Shown: positions 1 to 7,018, counted from the stretch's first letter. The stretch: DNA of 7,265 nt from Bryobacteraceae bacterium (GCA_014379815.1 JACMLA010000606.1:1-7265), one strand, 5' to 3'. Made by a program: numbers and translations. The notes: generated from the letters alone by a model not told the origin.

Positions 1-1185
1 CTACTGGAAATGCAGCGGCACGCCATGCTGATGTACACCAGCTGCGGATGGTTTTTCGATGAGATCTCAGGGATTGAGACAGTCCAGGTCATCCAGTATG
101 CCGGGCGGGTGGTGCAACTGGCGCTGGAGCTTTTCGAGGAAGAGCGCATCGAGTCGGGGTTTCTGGTCCGGCTCAGCGAGGCGAAGAGCAATGTTCCGGA
201 GCAGGGAGACGCGAGTCAGGTGTATCAGAGAATTGTGTCACCCGCTCTGGTCGACCTTCGCAAAGTGGGCGCACACTATGCGATTACCTCAGTCTTTCGG
301 CCGTACGGAGAAGAGGCGCGGGTTTACTGTTACGACGTCAAGCGAATTCAGCACCGACAGTACGAAACTGGCCGCTTCCGAATGGTGATTGGCAGAGCGC
401 TGCTGACGTCTAACATTACTCAGGAATCGGGCGACCTGATCTACGGTGTGCTTCACTTCGGAGATCACAACCTGCATGGCGGCGTGAGTGCATTTCGAGA
501 TGAGGCCGAGTTCGAGAACCTGCTGACTGAAGCATCGGAGGTGTTCTCACGTGCTGCAATCCCTGAAGTTATCCGGGTGTTTGACCGCGGTTTTGGAACA
601 GACACTTACTCTTTAAAGTCCTTGTTCCGCGATGAGCAGCGAAACACGCTGGATCGGATTCTTGTCTCCACTCTTGACGAAGCGGAGTCCGTCTATCGGC
701 AGTTGTACGAGCATCACGCTCCGCTGATGCGCTTTCTGGCCGATCTGAAAATTCCTCTTCCTAATGCGTTTCATACGACCGCCCAGTATGCCCTGAACAG
801 CCATCTGCGGCTGGCGCTGGCGGCGGCAGAGCCGGATGTGACGCGCGTACGAACACTGCTCGAAGAGGCCAAACGAGGGCAGGTGGAACTGGACAAGACA
901 ACGCTTGAGTTCACCTTTCGCAAGACTGTGGAAGCTCTGGCTCACCGCGTGTCTCAGGACCCTGTGCGTTTGAGTGAGCTCCGGCTGCTGGCCACGGCGG
1001 TGGACCTGGCCACCTCACTCCCATTCCCTGTGACGCTGTGGTCGGTGCAAAACATCGTTCACGATTTGCTGCGAGACTTTTACCCATTGATGATCGACAC
1101 CTCCAGTACTCCCAGCGAGGAAGCCGGGCAGTGGGTGGAGTTGTTCCGTGACGTGGCAAAGAAGTTGTCCTTTAAGGTCGCCTGA
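1..1185 (+). CDS. GH57-type glycoside hydrolase with DUF3536 domain, C-terminal part (5' end outside window)
   Basis: The reading frame is already open at base 1 (Leu-Leu-Glu precede the first Met at 10), so the Met at 10 is probably internal and the gene starts upstream. The 394 visible residues begin with the signature LLEMQRHAMLMYTSCGWFF, followed by DEISGIE. I recognise this as the segment after the catalytic barrel in GH57-like proteins carrying DUF3536. A second family-like block, VLHFGDHNLHGGV, lies at about residues 150-162 of the visible part; the remainder looks mostly helical. The catalytic barrel is not in view, so activity cannot be judged. The family is thought to act on alpha-glucans, but its exact reaction is poorly defined. 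The stop lies 5 bp before treY, which implies one transcript and a role in glycogen/maltodextrin processing. No signal peptide can be assessed. Family assignment is fairly sure; function is inferred from context. Confidence 0.85.
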   Translation, partial: LLEMQRHAMLMYTSCGWFFDEISGIETVQVIQYAGRVVQLALELFEEERIESGFLVRLSEAKSNVPEQGDASQVYQRIVSPALVDLRKVGAHYAITSVFRPYGEEARVYCYDVKRIQHRQYETGRFRMVIGRALLTSNITQESGDLIYGVLHFGDHNLHGGVSAFRDEAEFENLLTEASEVFSRAAIPEVIRVFDRGFGTDTYSLKSLFRDEQRNTLDRILVSTLDEAESVYRQLYEHHAPLMRFLADLKIPLPNAFHTTAQYALNSHLRLALAAAEPDVTRVRTLLEEAKRGQVELDKTTLEFTFRKTVEALAHRVSQDPVRLSELRLLATAVDLATSLPFPVTLWSVQNIVHDLLRDFYPLMIDTSSTPSEEAGQWVELFRDVAKKLSFKVA

Positions 1186-1190
1186 CCTGC

Positions 1191-3899
1191 ATGCGGATCC
1201 CTTCTGCTACGTATCGCGTTCAGTTCAATCGCGAGTTCCGATTTGCCCATGCGCTGGAAATCGTTCCTCATCTGCAGCGTCTCGGCATCTCGCATTTGTA
1301 CGCATCCCCAGTATTCGCAGCTCGTCCGGGCAGTATGCATGGGTATGACGTCACTGACCCAAACCGACTGAATCCGGAGCTTGGTGAACCGGCGGAGTTC
1401 TATACGCTTTGCGACGCTCTGCGTGCGCACGATATGGGCCTTGTGCTGGATATCGTGCCAAATCACATGGCGGCAAGTCCGGAGAACAAGTGGTGGATGG
1501 ACGTGCTGGAAAACGGGTCTGCGTCCCAGTATGTGATTTACTTTGGAATCCACTGGGATTCCCGCGACGTTGCTGACGAAAAAATCTTCCTTCCCATACT
1601 GGGCAACTATTACGGCGCGGTGCTGGAAGCTGGTGAGCTGAAGCTGAGCTACGCAGAGGGCAGCCTGTATCTCAACTACTGGGAAACGAGGCTTCCCCTG
1701 GCACCCGCCAGCTACGCGGCAATCGTGCGACCTGCCTGCGAAGTGTTTCCAGACAATCCCGATGTTCAGTTTTTGCTCGAGTCCATGGAGCGGCTTCCGT
1801 CCCTCGCGAGCATGGAGTGGGAAGCGATGGAACGGCGGGAGGTTGAGAAAGAGAACATCAAAACACGGATCGCTCACCTGGCCAGTGCCGTCCCGGGTTT
1901 TGAGGATGCCCTGCAGCGCAGTATCAACGCGTTGAATGGAATCCCGGGCGACGTTGACAGCTTTGATGGTTTGCACGCGATTATCGAGGAGCAGGCGTAC
2001 CGCGTCGCGTACTGGATGGTCGCCCGGGACCGGATTAACTACAGGCGATTCTTCGATGTCTCGGAGTTGATCGGAATGCGGGTGCAGCGCGAAGAAGTGT
2101 ACAAGGCCAGTCACCAACTGATTTTGCAGCTGGTCGAAGAGCGGCGGATCGACGGAATCCGGATTGATCACATCGACGGATTGAACGATCCTTTGGGATA
2201 TCTGGAACGCTTGCCCCGCGACGTCTACACGGTCGCGGAAAAGATCCTGGTTGGGACGGAGCAGTTGTCCGACACCTGGCCGATTCAGGGTACCAGCGGC
2301 TACGACTACCTGGGATATTCAAACTCTTTATTCGTAAATGCGGAAGGCTTTACCAGACTCGACTGGCTCTATCGCGAGGTCATCGGGTTTACTCAATCGC
2401 TGGAAGACGTGGAGTACGACCGGAAGCAACTGGCTATGCGCACGCTCTTTCCTGGAGAGATTGCCGACCTCGGCGCGGGCCTGTCCAAACTGGCTGCCGT
2501 GGACCGGTACGCTCGCGACCTGAGCCCCCGCGACATTACGCGCGCGTTGCGGGAGATCACTGCCTGCTTGCATGTTTACCGCACCTATATGCGGGACTTC
2601 TCGGTTTCCGATGTGGATCGTGAGCGCATCCTGAGTGCGATGCATGAGGCAGAGGCACGTTCGGGAGGCCTCATTGACACTCAGGCGTTTGCGTACGTGT
2701 CACGGATACTGACGCTGCAGTTCCGCCACAATATGACGGACGAATCTAAGAACGAATGGGTTCGTTTCGTCCGGCGCTGGCAGCAGCTCAGTGGTCCTGT
2801 GATGGCGAAGGGCGTAGAGGATTCGACCTTCTATGTCTATAACCGGCTGGTCTCTTTGAATGAGGTTGGGTCGTTACAAAAGCCAGTCAGTTCCGCCGAA
2901 ATGCACGAGTTTTTGCGAGATCGCGCTCAGCGCTGGCCGGGAGCGATGAACGGGTCGTCGACGCACGATACCAAGCGCAGCGAAGACGTCCGTGCGCGGA
3001 TTAGTGTTCTCTCAGAGATCAGCGAAGAATGGATCCGGCATGTGACACGCTGGCGGCGCAGCATGCGGGATCGCCGGGGCCCGGTCGATGATAACGAAGA
3101 GTACTTCATCTACCAGAATCTGCTGGGTGCCTGGCCTTTGGACGAGATTGAAGTTCCCGAATTTCGGGAGCGCTTTCGAAAATACCTGACCAAGTCGGCA
3201 CGCGAAGCACGGGTCCACAGCACCTGGATCAAGCCAAACGAAGAGAGCGAGGCAGCACTTCATGCATTCGCAGATGTCTTGTTCGACGATCAGGTATTCC
3301 AGAAATCGTTCCAGTCGCTGCTGGCGAAGGTAGCGTATTTCGGCGCTTTGAATTCGCTTTCGCAACTGCTTCTGAAAGTGTGTTCGCCGGGAGTACCGGA
3401 TTTCTATCGGGGCACGATTACCTGGGACCTCAGTCTGGTGGACCCGGATAATCGGAGACCTGTGGAATTTGCTCCGCTAACGGACTTCGACGAACCGGCT
3501 AAGCAGGTGCTTACGCACTGGCAGGATGGCCGTGTGAAGGTCTACGTGACGGAAAAGGCCCTCGCATTCCGCAGGGTACATGCCGATTTGTTTGCTGAGG
3601 GCGAGTACATTCCACTGGAAGTTCGAGGAAAGCGCTCTGCGAATGTCTTTGCCTTTCTGCGCCGGCGGGGAGATCAGCACGCTCTGGTGATGGTGCCACT
3701 GTTTCCGGCACAGTTGTCGTCTGCGCCGCGCCCTCCAGTAGGTCTGAGAGTGTGGGACGACACGATGATCGTGCTGCCGGAAGGATCGCAGCGCAACTGG
3801 CGGAATAAGTTTACAAATGAGCGCTTATCAACCGACGGTCAGATACCGGCAGCCCGCGCGTTCGCTCACTTTCCGATCGCTCTGCTTAGCTGCATCTAG
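1191..3899 (+). CDS. treY: malto-oligosyltrehalose synthase (GH13, EC 5.4.99.15)
   Basis: The enzyme converts the reducing-end alpha-1,4 bond of maltodextrins into the alpha,alpha-1,1 bond of trehalose; TreZ then releases trehalose. It acts in the cytoplasm. The 902-residue protein falls within the usual TreY range and shows GH13 motifs in order: DIVPNH (87-92), GIRIDHIDG (322-330) with probable nucleophile Asp326, VAEKIL (348-353) with probable acid/base Glu350, and THDTKRSEDVRARI (591-604) with the third catalytic Asp593. TreY-specific stretches are MAKGVEDSTFYVYNRL (538-553) and PGVPDFYRGT.TWDLSLVDPDNRRP (733-757). The N-terminus, IPSATYRVQFN, is the normal family start, supporting ATG 1191. 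The only upstream Shine-Dalgarno-like string is a weak AAGG 13 bases before the ATG, so translation may be coupled to the GH57-type gene ending 5 bp upstream. The gene appears intact. TreZ is absent from the window and may lie further upstream. Confidence 0.97.
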   Translation: MRIPSATYRVQFNREFRFAHALEIVPHLQRLGISHLYASPVFAARPGSMHGYDVTDPNRLNPELGEPAEFYTLCDALRAHDMGLVLDIVPNHMAASPENKWWMDVLENGSASQYVIYFGIHWDSRDVADEKIFLPILGNYYGAVLEAGELKLSYAEGSLYLNYWETRLPLAPASYAAIVRPACEVFPDNPDVQFLLESMERLPSLASMEWEAMERREVEKENIKTRIAHLASAVPGFEDALQRSINALNGIPGDVDSFDGLHAIIEEQAYRVAYWMVARDRINYRRFFDVSELIGMRVQREEVYKASHQLILQLVEERRIDGIRIDHIDGLNDPLGYLERLPRDVYTVAEKILVGTEQLSDTWPIQGTSGYDYLGYSNSLFVNAEGFTRLDWLYREVIGFTQSLEDVEYDRKQLAMRTLFPGEIADLGAGLSKLAAVDRYARDLSPRDITRALREITACLHVYRTYMRDFSVSDVDRERILSAMHEAEARSGGLIDTQAFAYVSRILTLQFRHNMTDESKNEWVRFVRRWQQLSGPVMAKGVEDSTFYVYNRLVSLNEVGSLQKPVSSAEMHEFLRDRAQRWPGAMNGSSTHDTKRSEDVRARISVLSEISEEWIRHVTRWRRSMRDRRGPVDDNEEYFIYQNLLGAWPLDEIEVPEFRERFRKYLTKSAREARVHSTWIKPNEESEAALHAFADVLFDDQVFQKSFQSLLAKVAYFGALNSLSQLLLKVCSPGVPDFYRGTITWDLSLVDPDNRRPVEFAPLTDFDEPAKQVLTHWQDGRVKVYVTEKALAFRRVHADLFAEGEYIPLEVRGKRSANVFAFLRRRGDQHALVMVPLFPAQLSSAPRPPVGLRVWDDTMIVLPEGSQRNWRNKFTNERLSTDGQIPAARAFAHFPIALLSCI

Positions 3900-3906
3900 T
3901 GAGATA

Positions 3907-3920
3907 AAGCAGCTCTGCTT
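3907..3920. repeat. short inverted repeat in the treY-antiporter gap
   Basis: AAGCAG and CTGCTT flank a 2-base spacer, which would fold as a 5-bp stem with a 4-base loop. It sits 7 bases after the treY stop. No T-run follows on the plus strand, so it is not a normal intrinsic terminator. It could be an mRNA-stability hairpin or chance. Confidence 0.3.
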
Positions 3921-3943
3921 GCTACGTCCGTAGACTGAGAAGG

Positions 3944-5134
3944 ATGGACGGCCACGGTCCCAATATTGCTCTGGCAATGCTGATTATTTTCGGCAGTGCC
4001 AAACTTCTCGCTGAGCTGTTCGAACGTGTCGGTCAGCCCGCGATTGTTGGCGAGATCCTGGCGGGAGTTCTCGTCGGACCAAGCCTTCTGAACTGGATCC
4101 AGCCCAATCTCGTTTTGACGGCTCTTTCCGAACTGGGTGTGATGTTTCTGCTATTCCGTGTGGGCCTAGAGGTCAAGCCGTCCGATCTCATGAGGGTTGG
4201 CGGTGTAGCGGCTCTGGTAGCCGCACTGGGCGTGATCGTGCCCCTGGCGACCGGTTGGGCGATTATGCGGGCGGCTGGATATCCGCAGGTAGAGTCTTTG
4301 TTTGTGGGCGCTGCGATGGTTGCGACAAGCGTCGGAATTACTGCTCAGGTGCTTGCGTCGCAGGGTCTGCTCCATCTGGTCAGCAGCAAAGTAATCCTGG
4401 CTGCGGCCGTTATCGATGACGTGCTCGGACTGATCGTCCTGGCTATCGTCAGCAGCATGGCCAGGGGAAACGTGAACGTCGTCGAGATTGGAACGACCGC
4501 CGGTCTCGCCATTGGATTCACGGTCCTGATCGCAACGGTGGGCAGCAGGACGGCCGCTCGGTTTGTACCGCAAGCAGGTAAGCGGCTCCGGTCAGGAGAG
4601 GCCCAGTTCAACATTGCGCTGGTTGTGTTGTTCGGCCTGTCGGTGCTTGCGATCTATGCTGGTGTAGCTGCGATCATCGGCGCATTCCTTGCGGGCCTCG
4701 CACTGGCGGAAAGCGTGGAGCAGCGCGTTCGCGACATGGCGCACGGTATATCCGAGTTGCTTGTCCCATTCTTCCTGGCAGGCATTGGGTTGCGCCTTGA
4801 AGTGAGTGCATTTAGCGATCCCCGGTTGCTGCTGCTGTCGGTCGCGATTCTAGCGGCTGCGGTCCTATCGAAGCTGACTGGCTGTGGCCTTGGCGCGTTT
4901 CAATTAGGCTGGCGCAAGATGGTGCAAATTGGATGCGGCATGGTGCCCCGAGGTGAAGTTGGGATGGTCGTCGCGCAGCTCGGACTCAGCCTTGGTGTTA
5001 TCGAAAAGCCGGTGTATGCGCTCGTAGTTTTTATGGCGGTGGCGACGACATTGGTTGCGCCTCCGCTGCTGAAGTTGTCTTTTCGCGGAGAGGAGCGGCA
5101 GGAGCAGCCAGTCGAGCAGTTTCAGATTGGGTGA
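3944..5134 (+). CDS. cation:proton antiporter, CPA2 family (Kef/NapA-like membrane domain)
   Basis: This is an inner-membrane Na+ or K+/H+ exchanger of the Na_H_Exchanger type. The 396 residues are almost entirely hydrophobic, with about 12-13 membrane segments from residue 7 to 380 and a short charged tail. Family marks are GQPAIVGEILAGVLVGPSLL (30-49), LGVMFLLFRVGLEV (64-77), VATSVGITAQVL (126-137), the ion-binding pair Asp158-Asp159 in AAVIDDVLGL, Lys310 in LSKLTGCG, and PRGEVGMV (335-342). A DD pair is typical of NapA-like electrogenic exchangers, whereas Kef proteins usually have QD; I infer an electrogenic Na+/H+ type. Kef-type RCK/TrkA-N regulatory domains are missing, and the ORF ends naturally. 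The start at ATG 3944 is odd because the best Shine-Dalgarno-like sequence, GAGAAGG, abuts it directly. A nearby in-frame CTG (3935) and an internal ATG (3977) are poorer choices. It lies 44 bp behind treY and is probably co-transcribed. Confidence 0.93.
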   Translation: MDGHGPNIALAMLIIFGSAKLLAELFERVGQPAIVGEILAGVLVGPSLLNWIQPNLVLTALSELGVMFLLFRVGLEVKPSDLMRVGGVAALVAALGVIVPLATGWAIMRAAGYPQVESLFVGAAMVATSVGITAQVLASQGLLHLVSSKVILAAAVIDDVLGLIVLAIVSSMARGNVNVVEIGTTAGLAIGFTVLIATVGSRTAARFVPQAGKRLRSGEAQFNIALVVLFGLSVLAIYAGVAAIIGAFLAGLALAESVEQRVRDMAHGISELLVPFFLAGIGLRLEVSAFSDPRLLLLSVAILAAAVLSKLTGCGLGAFQLGWRKMVQIGCGMVPRGEVGMVVAQLGLSLGVIEKPVYALVVFMAVATTLVAPPLLKLSFRGEERQEQPVEQFQIG

Positions 5135-5150
5135 CGTTTATCCAATCTGG
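5122..5150. terminator. shared inverted repeat over both stop codons of convergent genes; candidate bidirectional terminator
   Basis: CAGATTGG (5123-5130) is exactly complementary to CCAATCTG (5142-5149). Two wobble pairs can extend the stem to about 10 bp with a 9-base loop. The antiporter stop (TGA 5132-5134) and the minus-strand coiled-coil gene stop (TTA on plus, 5138-5140) both fall in the loop. No long T-run follows on either side, so it is not a textbook intrinsic terminator. Its position exactly between convergent genes suggests it ends transcription in both directions. A second 8-bp inverted repeat, GGAGCGGC (5092-5099) with GCCGCTCC (5161-5168), surrounds it nearly concentrically. 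Confidence 0.6.
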
Positions 5151-5461
5151 CCATTTAAGCGCCGCTCCAGCTGTTTGACCCGATCTGCCAGCTCATGAAT
5201 TTGCTCGCGCTGTTCGGCAAGAAGTTTGTTTGTTGTATCTGAATTCGCGTCGATTTTTTCAGCCCACACGTCCATCCGCCCCGACCAGCGCGAGCCCGTC
5301 TGCCACAATCCGGCGTGACGGTCGAGTCGCGCAGCCTGCGCTTCGAAACGCGATGTGATGTCAGACCGGAAATCGTGGAACTCTTCACGAAAGGCTTTGA
5401 TTTCGCGCTCCAGACTTTCTTTCATGTCAATAATGAGTTGTTCGAGGTGACCGTTCGCCAT
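5138..5461 (-). CDS. small hypothetical coiled-coil protein (107 aa)
   Basis: I do not recognise a named function. The protein begins MANGHLEQLIIDMKESLERE and is highly charged and apparently all-helical. Two heptad-like stretches (about residues 6-50 and 76-104, ending in LADRVKQLERRL) flank a segment with LWQTGSRWSGRMDVWAEKID (52-71). That segment is conserved in similar small proteins I associate with Acidobacteriota genomes. There is no membrane segment or signal peptide, so it is probably a cytoplasmic oligomer. The frame is open further upstream to 5629, but that extension (56 residues rich in Arg, Gly and Pro) is not protein-like, so I chose the internal ATG at 5461. No strong Shine-Dalgarno sequence precedes it. 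It converges on the antiporter with 3 bp between stops and sits 3' of the epoxide hydrolase on the same strand, after 151 bp holding a gene remnant. Confidence 0.75.
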   Translation of the reverse strand: MANGHLEQLIIDMKESLEREIKAFREEFHDFRSDITSRFEAQAARLDRHAGLWQTGSRWSGRMDVWAEKIDANSDTTNKLLAEQREQIHELADRVKQLERRLNGQIG

Positions 5462-5508
5462 TGGCTGTCTACACCGGAAGGTAGCATAAGCTGGCGGGGC
5501 CAAAGGCC

Positions 5509-5616
5509 GGTGAAGATGAACACCTCGGAATCCTCGTGATGCGCCGAAAGCCAGGCGGGCAGCTCGTCCTAGCCCTTCACTTCGACGCGAGGAAAATCCT
5601 GTCCCGCCCGGCTCAT
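5509..5616 (-). pseudogene. broken N-terminal remnant of a YdeI/OmdA-family gene
   Basis: On the minus strand an ATG at 5616 overlaps the epoxide hydrolase stop as ATGA. It opens MSRAGQDFPRVEVKG, then TAG (5569-5571), then continues in the same frame as DELPAWLSAHHEDSEVF. Ignoring the stop, this resembles the N-terminus I know from YdeI/OmpD-associated proteins, roughly VEV..ddELraWLaaHHaqS. Similarity fades after about 5509, and the rest of a roughly 190-residue gene is absent because the coiled-coil gene begins at 5461. The inference is a once translationally coupled downstream gene, now inactivated by a nonsense codon and a 3' deletion. Alternatives are a chance protein-like frame, or a short 15-residue peptide. 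The family match is by eye only. Confidence 0.5.
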
Positions 5617-6758
5617 CTGAGCGGCCCAAAAAAGGCGCGCAGGTCCTCGGCCACCAGGTGCGGAATCTCCCATTCGAGGAAGTGGCCGCCGCAGTCGATC
5701 TCGGTCCAACGGTCCACCCGCGCTGAGCGCTCCACCCATCGGCGAGGCGTGGAGAACATATCGTGCGGACTCATCAAGTAGGCCGTCGGCACATCTGGCC
5801 GCGCCCACGCGTTCGGGTCACGCGCGGTTTCGTAGTAGAGCCGCATGGAAGACCCTATTGTGCCGGTCATCCAGTAAATTGTCAGGTTGTCCAGCAGCGC
5901 GTCGCGGTCGACCCGCCTGTCGAGCGGAATCGAGATGTCGCCCCATCGCCAGACCTTTTCCACGATCCAGGCGGCGAGACCGGCGGGGCTGTCGTTCAGG
6001 GCGTGGGCGAGCGTCTGCGGCTTGGACGAATGCTCTTGTGCGTAAGCCATTTCCGACTGCGACCAGGCTTGCGCCGCCTTTACGAACGCCTGCTCCTCCG
6101 GGCCGAGATCGTCGGGAACAGGGCCGAGATACGGGTTGGTACCGCCGGTGTGTGAACCGATGATGCTGTCCGGATAGTCGGCGGCGATGCGCGCGGCGAC
6201 ACCCGCGCCCAGGTCGCTGGAGCGCAGGCCGTAACGCGAATAGCCCAGCACTTCGGTCATTAATGCGTGCATCAGCGGGGCGATGCGCGGCGTGCTCATC
6301 CCAGGAGCGTGGGGGATCGCCGAAAACCCGTAGCCCGGCAGCGACGGAACCACGACATCGAACGCCGGTGCGTCGGGCACATCCGGGTCGGTCAGCAGCG
6401 GTAGCAGCGACAGCATCTGCACGAACGAGCCGGGCCAACCGTGCAGCAGGAGCAGCGGGATCGCTTTACGCCCGTCGTGGCCTTTGGTGCGCTTATGGAT
6501 GAAATGGATTCCAATCCCATCGATCTCGGCGATGAACTGCGGTTCGGAGTTCAACTTGCGTTCCCGCTCGCGCCAATCGTAGGCGCCGGCCCAGTAGCCG
6601 ACCAATTCGCGAAGCACGGCCGAGTTCATACCGTAACCCCACCCCGAGTCCGGTATCTGATCCGGCCAGCGGGTGCGGGACAACCGCATTTTCAGATCGG
6701 CAAGTTGCTCGTCGGAGAAGGCGATCGTGAACGGCTCCGGGCCATTGGTGGATATCAT
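5613..6758 (-). CDS. epoxide hydrolase (EHN N-terminal domain plus alpha/beta hydrolase fold)
   Basis: This enzyme hydrolyses epoxides to vicinal diols through an Asp-ester intermediate and is probably cytoplasmic; its natural substrate is unknown. The 381 residues match the usual length. The EHN domain spans about 8-115, with FSDEQLADLKMRLSRTRWPD at 14-33. The oxyanion-hole motif is HGWPGS (106-111). The probable nucleophile is Asp182 in RSSDLGAG, where many relatives have GGDWG. Lid residues lie in YWMTGTIGSSMRLYYE (295-310), with Tyr308/309 as candidate epoxide-polarising residues. The base is His359 in CGGHFLEWE, and the acid is possibly Asp333 in SPHDMF. ATG 6758 has a moderate GAGAAG (6763-6768 on the plus strand) 4 bases upstream. 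By hand count, 24 of the first 30 codons end in G/C, against 16 of 30 in treY, suggesting a different origin. Its stop overlaps the ATG of the downstream remnant. Confidence 0.93.
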   Translation of the reverse strand: MISTNGPEPFTIAFSDEQLADLKMRLSRTRWPDQIPDSGWGYGMNSAVLRELVGYWAGAYDWRERERKLNSEPQFIAEIDGIGIHFIHKRTKGHDGRKAIPLLLLHGWPGSFVQMLSLLPLLTDPDVPDAPAFDVVVPSLPGYGFSAIPHAPGMSTPRIAPLMHALMTEVLGYSRYGLRSSDLGAGVAARIAADYPDSIIGSHTGGTNPYLGPVPDDLGPEEQAFVKAAQAWSQSEMAYAQEHSSKPQTLAHALNDSPAGLAAWIVEKVWRWGDISIPLDRRVDRDALLDNLTIYWMTGTIGSSMRLYYETARDPNAWARPDVPTAYLMSPHDMFSTPRRWVERSARVDRWTEIDCGGHFLEWEIPHLVAEDLRAFFGPLR

Positions 6759-6828
6759 CAGGCTTCTCTATCGCTCGATTGTTGTGTATCCCGTCCAGTG
6801 TAGCGGGGTGAGCTTTTCGCTTGGGCGC

Positions 6829-6913
6829 ATGCGGATTCCCCGAGGCAGCTGTCAGCTCGGCCATCTCCGCGCGCTGGCGCAACGCGTCAAAGTGGCAGAC
6901 GGGGAGTCCGCAT
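6829..6913. repeat. 14-bp imperfect inverted repeat, 57-bp spacer
   Basis: ATGCGGATTCCCCG (6829-6842) pairs with CGGGGAGTCCGCAT (6900-6913) at 13 of 14 positions. The arms enclose 57 bases that hold no complete gene. They lie about 70-155 bases upstream of the epoxide hydrolase start. This could be a long-range RNA stem in the gene's leader, the ends of a small decayed mobile element, or chance in GC-rich DNA. I saw no flanking target-site duplication. Confidence 0.45.
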
Positions 6914-6981
6914 CATAAATCGCGCACGAACCTAATAAGAAACGCTAGCCGCAACAGGTGGGCAATGGGCTACAATCGGCG

Positions 6982-7010
6982 GGCCCGGCCGGTTACCGAA
7001 CTGGCGGGCC
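6982..7010. terminator. strong GC-rich hairpin; possible terminator of the SnoaL-like gene
   Basis: GGCCC, a bulged G (6987) and GCCGGTT pair with AACTGGC and GGGCC around the tetraloop ACCG (6995-6998). This gives a 12-bp stem with one G-U pair. It lies about 145 bases past the stop of the minus-strand SnoaL-like gene. No T-run follows in either direction, so termination is only a suggestion; a structural RNA element is equally possible. Confidence 0.45.
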
Positions 7011-7018
7011 ATGCTCGA

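Noticed and set aside
1080..2171. 363-codon minus-strand frame opposite treY.
   Set aside because: It is antisense to clear TreY catalytic motifs and resembles no family; the absence of stops follows from treY codon use.
5462..5629. N-terminal extension of the coiled-coil protein frame up to 5629.
   Set aside because: The extra 56 residues are Arg/Gly/Pro-rich and unlike a folded protein. A different frame in the same bases looks more like a gene remnant, and the Met at 5461 begins a normal amphipathic helix.
5818..6438. Long minus-strand frame (206 codons) inside the epoxide hydrolase, and several plus-strand frames across 5763-6803.
   Set aside because: Arg/Ala-rich compositions typical of shadow frames in GC-rich coding DNA; the epoxide hydrolase frame carries all recognised motifs.
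6777..6915. Minus-strand CTTTGAC followed in the +1 frame by DALRQRAEMAELTAASGNP, recalling the prfB (release factor 2) programmed frameshift and the start of RF2.
   Set aside because: There is no Shine-Dalgarno-like stimulator before the CTT, and the frame runs into the epoxide hydrolase without any RF2 domain. The peptide similarity is loose; chance is the better explanation without a database search.
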